NCBI RefSeq assembly: GCF_001443605.1
Contig: NZ_CP013118.1
Location: 566,225 to 630,224, forward strand
Length of the DNA: 64,000 bases
Direction of reading: 5' to 3'
Origin: Salinivirga cyanobacteriivorans
GTDB taxonomy: Bacteria > Bacteroidota > Bacteroidia > Bacteroidales > Salinivirgaceae
Shown: piece by piece, positions 59,815 through 64,000 of the stretch
How the letters are laid out: every line of letters begins with the position of its first letter
Numbering within the stretch: the stretch's first letter is position 1
Notes under the pieces: model-generated
What the model saw: the letters and a program-made list of their open reading frames with translations, nothing else
Databases searched by the model: none
Told to the model about the DNA's origin: nothing
Translations under genes and position numbers: made by a program

Positions 59815-59867
59815 CGCTAAATCAATAGTGCAAACTTAATAAAATTCGCTAAATAAAAGTTGCAAAC
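59815..59867 (-). promoter_or_regulatory. direct repeats over the AAA ATPase promoter
   Basis: Two 21-bp direct repeats, at 59815-59835 and 59847-59867, share CGCTAAAT and GCAAAC with 4 or 5 differences between, and a 32-bp period (about three helical turns, same face of DNA). On the minus strand the -7 element TAAGTTTG (59838-59831) overlaps the first repeat. The repeats could bind a regulator cooperatively. Confidence 0.6.
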
Positions 59868-59931
59868 ACGACTTTATTTTACTTATTTTTTTACGAATAA
59901 CAATCTAAACAATTATTATTCAACTTATTAT

Positions 59932-59981
59932 AAACTATATATAACACAAAGACTTGTCGGAAGTGGCAGGTCTTTTTTTAT
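59932..59981. terminator. terminator, right copy of the flanking repeat
   Basis: AAGACTTG (59949-59956) pairs with CAGGTCTT (59967-59974) with one T-G wobble, followed by T-rich bases. It matches the left copy at 58576 and lies just after the 3' end of the thioredoxin-like lipoprotein gene on the other strand. Confidence 0.8.
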
Positions 59982-59992
59982 GAGTATAAAAA

Positions 59993-61402
59993 CTATTTAT
60001 TTCCATTCACAAGGTACCAATCTACCCAGGAACTGAGGTGCTTAACAGAATTGGGGCGAAGTACAATTTTTTGCTTGTTATCCAATAAATAAATGGTCGG
60101 TGTAGCAAAAACATAATAATCCATCACAATAGAGCTATCCCATTTTTGGTAATCGCACATGCTGATAAACGGAAACCTTCCTGCAAAACGCTTAAACAAT
60201 TGTTTTTCTGTATCCAACGAAACAAATACTACCTCCAAACCCTGCTTTTTCCAAGTATCGTAAAGTTGAGCAATCTGTACCAATTCGTCCGGACACTGTG
60301 GACACCAGCTGGCACCAAACACCACCACGGTGTAATCGGTCTGAATATCAGACAATTTAGTTGGCTTATTTTGAGCATTGTAACCCGGAGCCAGATAATC
60401 GGTTGGGAAAGTAAAATCGGGAGCCTTATTGCCCTTTTTCATAGCACGATAGCTCTCCAGCTGAGAAGCCAAATCATTATTTATGGTACAACTTTTTTCA
60501 TTCAATAGTTTCAAGGCCAGGTATTCAGATGCCTCAAATAAGCTACGTTTTTCAAGTAGTTTAAACAGGTAATCGCTTATTTCATTCAATTTCTCTTCAT
60601 CGGTCACCAGGTTTTCAATCATTTTATCAATGGATATTTTCATTTCAACGTAGATTGAGTCCAAAGGCCTTCCGCTATTCTCAATCAGCCAAAAATGACC
60701 TTTGATGGCATCGCGAAGCAACCCACTTTTTGCTAAACGCTCATCAGTATAATCCATATTTCTGAAAAAAGCTACTGTAGCCGGAATCTCTTCCGTACGA
60801 TATTGCGCAATGGTGGATACTGCACTTATTGTTTTACGCATGGGCAAATACCATTTAACGTAAGAACCGGAGGGTAATGAAGCTAAAAACTGCTCATCTT
60901 CCTCTTCTATCCGATTTTTCTCCTGCAAAATTGCATTAAGTGGCGTCTCTTGTTTGGCAAACATTTCGTCTTTTCGATAAATCTTTTCCAAATAAACCCA
61001 GGCACTCAACGTTTGCTCCCTGCGAGGGTGTTCTGCTGCATATTGCGCAAAAAGCATATTTTCTTCACCTTTTAATATTTCAACAGACTGCAGCATACTA
61101 AATGCATCGCCTTTGAGTTCAATATTATCTCCACTTAAAACCACAATAAAAGGTTTTCCGGCTTTAGCCACAAGATAACCCATGCCCACATCAGCAGGTT
61201 TATACTTCACCGTAAATTCTCCCTGTGCATTAGCTTTTACGCTATCGATTACATACGTATCTAAATCATTAAATCCCTCCAATTTCACAGTTTGATTCGC
61301 CAATTGAGGAAACGTTCCGGTAATGGTTGGCTGGCCGTTGGAACACTGTGTGAATAGTAAAAACAGAAAGGGAAAAAGCAGTTTTACAAATTGAAACTTC
61401 AT
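59993..61402 (-). CDS. thioredoxin-like TlpA/ResA-type lipoprotein
   Basis: The 469-residue lipoprotein (start at 61402, lipidated Cys at residue 20 in LFTQCSNGQ) has a DUF4369-like beta-rich N-terminal half and a C-terminal thioredoxin domain (about 325-469) with WCPQC: Cys367 and Cys370. It resembles periplasmic TlpA/ResA proteins that reduce disulphides, for example for cytochrome maturation. It has a -7 element TATCTTTG at 61438-61431. It stands between the AAA ATPase and the repeat zone. Confidence 0.88.
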   Translation of the reverse strand: MKFQFVKLLFPFLFLLFTQCSNGQPTITGTFPQLANQTVKLEGFNDLDTYVIDSVKANAQGEFTVKYKPADVGMGYLVAKAGKPFIVVLSGDNIELKGDAFSMLQSVEILKGEENMLFAQYAAEHPRREQTLSAWVYLEKIYRKDEMFAKQETPLNAILQEKNRIEEEDEQFLASLPSGSYVKWYLPMRKTISAVSTIAQYRTEEIPATVAFFRNMDYTDERLAKSGLLRDAIKGHFWLIENSGRPLDSIYVEMKISIDKMIENLVTDEEKLNEISDYLFKLLEKRSLFEASEYLALKLLNEKSCTINNDLASQLESYRAMKKGNKAPDFTFPTDYLAPGYNAQNKPTKLSDIQTDYTVVVFGASWCPQCPDELVQIAQLYDTWKKQGLEVVFVSLDTEKQLFKRFAGRFPFISMCDYQKWDSSIVMDYYVFATPTIYLLDNKQKIVLRPNSVKHLSSWVDWYLVNGNK

Positions 61403-61430
61403 AGCGCAATTGTGTTTTAAAAATGACAAA

Positions 61431-61438
61431 CAAAGATA
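61431..61438 (-). promoter_or_regulatory. -7 element of the TlpA-like gene
   Basis: TATCTTTG on the minus strand fits TAnnTTTG; a leader of about 25 bases follows. The -33 element is weak. Confidence 0.45.
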
Positions 61439-61550
61439 AAAAATATGTGCTTTTTGTTTTGGGTTGAGATATTTTTAAACGTATAGCATAGAAAAGACCC
61501 GGATTGCTGAGCTGATTGGTTATGGTTTTCTTCCCACAAGCTGCCCATTT

Positions 61551-61782
61551 ATTCTCTAAAGGGAGCTAACCCGAATACGATTTCCCATTATGCATACACA
61601 TCCGCCGGGACGCTTAGAGCGGTTATACGGAATCGGCATAGCGGCTTGGAGCCGCCTAGCCGATGGTATGTTCTTCCTTTTTAATCCGGTAGGAACTGTG
61701 TGGGGTGCGGTTGTGGTTTAAGATTCCCCTCCCCACTGCCCTTTGATTCCCTATAGGGAGCCAGCCCGCGTGCTATTTACCA
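61551..61782 (+). repeat. hairpin-rich repeat, partial unit A with flanking short repeats
   Basis: A short direct repeat (61551-61587 and 61746-61782, with 'AGGGAGC' and 'CCCG' in common) flanks a partial unit. The two-tier hairpin CGGC..GCGGCT/AGCCGC..GCCG is complete at 61634-61662. The rest of the unit is truncated on both sides. Confidence 0.6.
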
Positions 61783-61829
61783 TATCGTTTGTGTTTCATA
61801 TTTTCGTTTTTAATTTTTTTGTAAGAGCC

Positions 61830-61867
61830 GCGCGCTGTTACCCCTTTAGGGGCTAGGGGCAGCGCGC
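61830..61867. other. long hairpin in the repeat zone
   Basis: GCGCGCTG (61830-61837) pairs with CAGCGCGC (61860-61867), and CCCC/GGGG (61841-61844 with 61849-61852) pairs inside it. It precedes repeat unit B. Confidence 0.6.
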
Positions 61868-61877
61868 AGGCATTGAT

Positions 61878-62445
61878 CTTTGACCTGCAAAAAACCGGAT
61901 AAATCCGGCTGTAAATGGCTACGTTTGCGTTTGTTTCACCCCGATAAATCGAGGTTTTAGGCTAATTCCATTTCTGTTTGTTCAGACTCGGTGTGACTCG
62001 GAGACACGCCGAGTCTCTTCGTTTCCAAAGTTTTACCGGGTTTTCTTGGAACGCCCGGCATAGCAGCTTGGAGCCGGCTGGCCGATGGATATGTTCGTAC
62101 AATCTTCCATCCGCCAAGCGGGGTGCGGTTGGGGTTTGCCGCAAACCCACAATCACCGACGCGTCATTCCGATCCGCCGGCTGGCGGAGAAGGAACCTGT
62201 TTCAACCTTTTGTTCAGGTAAATTGCAACAGTTCGCTTTGGTGCTGGCGCTTTTCGCGATGCTTCGATCATGCTCAGCAACGGCGTTGCTGGTTGGGCTA
62301 AATGCCCTCCGAAATGGGCGTTTTGGTTTTTCTTTTACATGCTGTGCGGATTCAGACTGCCATTTAGATTAGCACCATGATTTATCATGGTGGTTTGGAT
62401 AACCGAAAACAATACCGGCAGCCCGCTTTAGCGGGCTTTTTCTGC
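61878..62445 (+). repeat. hairpin-rich intergenic repeat, unit B
   Basis: Unit B aligns with unit C over about 310 bp and again near the end. It contains CCGGAT/ATCCGG, the long stem AGACTCGGTGTG/CACGCCGAGTCT (61984-61995 with 62005-62016), and the two-tier hairpin at 62056-62084. It ends with the terminator-like GCCCGCTTTAGCGGGC near 62421-62436. Open frames inside it are not real genes. Confidence 0.75.
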
Positions 62446-62850
62446 CTTTGACCTATCCAAAAGCCGGATAAACCCGGCTGTAGATGGCTGTGTTTCCCTT
62501 TGTTTCACCCCGATAAATCGGGGTGCTAGGCTAATTCCGTTGCTGTTTTTCCAGACTCGGTGTGTTTCGGAGACACGCCGAGTCTCTTCGTTTCCAAAGT
62601 TTTACCGGATTTTCTTGGAACGCCCGGCATAGCGGCTTGTGGCCGCCTAGCCGATGGATACATTCGTATATTCTTCCAGCCGCTAAGTGCCAGGGAGGCG
62701 CTAATCGGGGAGTGGCTGGGATTTACAATAAACCTACAATCACATACGCATCATCATGATTCGCCGGCTGGAGGTGAAATGATCTATCTCAGTCTTGCGC
62801 TTCGATGAATAAAAACAATTCGCTTCGTTGCTGATTGGGCCGTATTGTTT
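62446..62850 (+). repeat. hairpin-rich intergenic repeat, unit C
   Basis: Unit C repeats unit B from its TTTGACCT start. It has AGCCGG/CCGGCT, CCCCGAT/ATCGGGG, the AGACTCGGTGTG/CACGCCGAGTCT stem (62553-62564 with 62574-62585) and the two-tier hairpin (62625-62653). The loop sequences differ from B but the stems are kept. The sequence CATGATTCGCCGGCTGG (62755-62771) recurs, reversed, at 5091-5107. Confidence 0.75.
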
Positions 62851-62851
62851 T

Positions 62852-64000
62852 TCACCCCACAAATTTGATTTTGCTTCCCTCCTCATCATCATTTTCGACC
62901 ATTAAATATCGGTCTATTTCAGTTTGTAACTCCTCCACATGGGAAATGATACCAACGATTCGCTGCTCTTTTCTGAGCTGCTTTAAGGTGTCGAAAACCA
63001 ATGACAGCGATTCGCGGTCGAGAGAACCAAATCCTTCGTCCATAAAGAAAAACTGTTGTTTTACTTTGTGGTATTGCTGGATTTGTTCGCTCAGAGCCAT
63101 AGCCAGCGACAAAGCAGCCTGAAATGTCTGTCCACCGCTGAGTGTTTTCAATAAGCGGGTGCGTCCGTCGTGTAGGAAATCGCGCACAATGAAGTTGTAT
63201 TTTTCGTCGATACCCAGTTCCAGTTGATTGTGGGTAAGTTGCTTAAATCGTTCGTTGGCAATGGTACAAAGTTGTTCGAGATAGATCTGGCTCACGTATT
63301 TCACAAAACCATCGCCACGGAATAGTCTGGAAAGTACATCCAGGTTGCTTTTACGCTTTTCCTGAATCTCAAGGTCTTTGGTGTGTTGTAACTTTAGCTG
63401 CAATTTCTCTTTTAATACTTTTATTTGACTTTGCAATTCGCCGGTTTTGGTTTCCATCTGACTAAGGTGCTCCCGTTGTTCACTTACCTGCTTTTCTAAT
63501 TTGCGATATGATTCCTCATCAAATTGTTGATCGCCAATTTCTTTCTCCAGCTCTTTCAATCGAGCCTCATTGGTATGCAACTGTTGATAGAACGTCTCAA
63601 TCTTTTTACGACTTTCATCAATATCTATTGCCTGCGCTAAAATTCCTGTAATCGTCGACCGGTCTTTAAATCCATCAACCTTTAATTGCTCATTTATTTC
63701 AGACTCCCGCTCTGATTTTAATTCTTGCTGAGCTTTGAGCTGTTTGTTGGTTCCCGACAGCTCCACCTCAAGCCGCTGATACTGTTTTTCAAGCTCCTGA
63801 ATACCAGATGTAAGCTCAAACAATTTCTCAAGGCTTTCTCGTACATCTTTCTGTTTTGCTTGCAATTGCCCGGCAGATAGAGTCAGCCATGATTCCTCAA
63901 CTTCGCCCTTTTGCAGTTCAATGCGCGACTCCAGCCCCGCCATCTTATTGGTTTTTTCCTGAATTTTCTGCTTTAATGTTTCAATGTTAGATTGATCTTC
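62852..64000 (-). CDS. sbcC: SbcC-like nuclease ATPase subunit, C-terminal part, cut by window
   Basis: The visible part covers the end of a long coiled coil and the C-terminal ATPase half: signature LSGGQTFQAALSLAMALS and Walker B FFFMDEGFGSLD, with the final 'GIISHVEELQTEIDRYLMVEN'. This fits SbcC, the Rad50-like partner of the SbcD nuclease that cuts hairpins and blocked DNA ends. The frame stays open to base 64000, so the gene is incomplete. Its 3' end is directly next to repeat unit C. Confidence 0.92.
   Translation of the reverse strand, partial: EDQSNIETLKQKIQEKTNKMAGLESRIELQKGEVEESWLTLSAGQLQAKQKDVRESLEKLFELTSGIQELEKQYQRLEVELSGTNKQLKAQQELKSERESEINEQLKVDGFKDRSTITGILAQAIDIDESRKKIETFYQQLHTNEARLKELEKEIGDQQFDEESYRKLEKQVSEQREHLSQMETKTGELQSQIKVLKEKLQLKLQHTKDLEIQEKRKSNLDVLSRLFRGDGFVKYVSQIYLEQLCTIANERFKQLTHNQLELGIDEKYNFIVRDFLHDGRTRLLKTLSGGQTFQAALSLAMALSEQIQQYHKVKQQFFFMDEGFGSLDRESLSLVFDTLKQLRKEQRIVGIISHVEELQTEIDRYLMVENDDEEGSKIKFVG

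Noticed and set aside
61962-62808. Reading frames with the shared peptide RHAESLRFQSFTGFSWN
   Set aside because: The peptide similarity comes from the DNA repeat itself, the frames run through hairpins, and each copy has different ends.
1-64000. CRISPR arrays, rRNA or tRNA genes, prophage genes
   Set aside because: None was seen: no regularly spaced identical repeats, no recognisable tRNA cloverleaf and no phage structural gene. A tRNA search program could still find a missed one.

Overview
The window is a chromosomal segment of a low-GC member of the Bacteroidota, most likely a marine or saline-habitat relative of the Bacteroidales/Marinilabiliales. The evidence is the phylum promoter form TTTG-N20-TAnnTTTG seen several times, TonB receptors and carboxypeptidase-like regulatory domains, a PorE-like OmpA protein typical of the type IX secretion lineage, lipoproteins with poor Shine-Dalgarno sites, and an osmoprotectant operon that carries its own outer-membrane porin. 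Most of the window is ordinary chromosome. Accessory character is concentrated in intergenic repeat zones at 3.7-5.4, 31.4-31.6, 50.4-52.1 and 57.6-62.8 kb.

Layout. 1-3.7 kb: a cut U32 peptidase-family (RlhA-type) gene and a DUF4836-like lipoprotein. 3.7-5.4 kb: a non-coding zone with a candidate small RNA (own promoter and terminator) and degenerate repeats. 5.2-9.8 kb: porin, proV, proW and proX as one osmoprotectant uptake operon. 9.9-12.8 kb: a lipoprotein and a PorE-like TPR/PD40/OmpA protein. 12.8-15.4 kb (minus): an FtsX/LolD-like ABC exporter. 15.4-18.8 kb (minus): an AmgK-type sugar kinase fused to a RapZ C-terminal domain, a MurU-like nucleotidyltransferase and an aminotransferase, probably a cell-wall sugar salvage operon. 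18.9-23.1 kb: PrdX, HIT protein, nitroreductase, hybrid histidine kinase. 23.3-33.6 kb: isoaspartyl peptidase, 2-oxoacid dehydrogenase E1 fusion, two small membrane proteins, ThiF/ThiS, FtsB, glycosyltransferase, OmpH, TetR, DUF5714 and a SiaC-like protein.

33.8-38.8 kb: E2 and a second E1 fusion of a 2-oxoacid dehydrogenase, then flavodoxin and a dihydroorotate-dehydrogenase-like flavoprotein. 38.9-40.1 kb (minus): infC-rpmI-rplT, with infC apparently starting at AUC behind a strong Shine-Dalgarno site. 40.2-50.4 kb: phosphodiesterase, Hsp20 with a sigma-54 type promoter, DMT exporter, NUMOD4/HTH protein, an ECF sigma operon, a lone transketolase C-terminal subunit, vWA protein, Nif3, a zinc-ribbon coiled-coil protein and a TPR protein. 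50.4-52.1 kb: a tandem duplication followed by an IS4-family element. 53.7-57.6 kb: membrane protein, winged-helix regulator, TPR protein and TonB receptor under two matching palindromic operators. 57.6-62.85 kb: a vapC relic, a possible structured RNA, an AAA ATPase gene bounded by two near-identical terminator repeats, a thioredoxin-like lipoprotein, and three copies of a hairpin-rich intergenic repeat. The window ends inside sbcC.

The most promising leads are the AmgK-RapZ fusion, the operator-controlled winged-helix/TonB locus, the sRNA at 3.9 kb, the AUC start of infC, the sigma-54 hsp20 promoter, and the dispersed hairpin repeat family.
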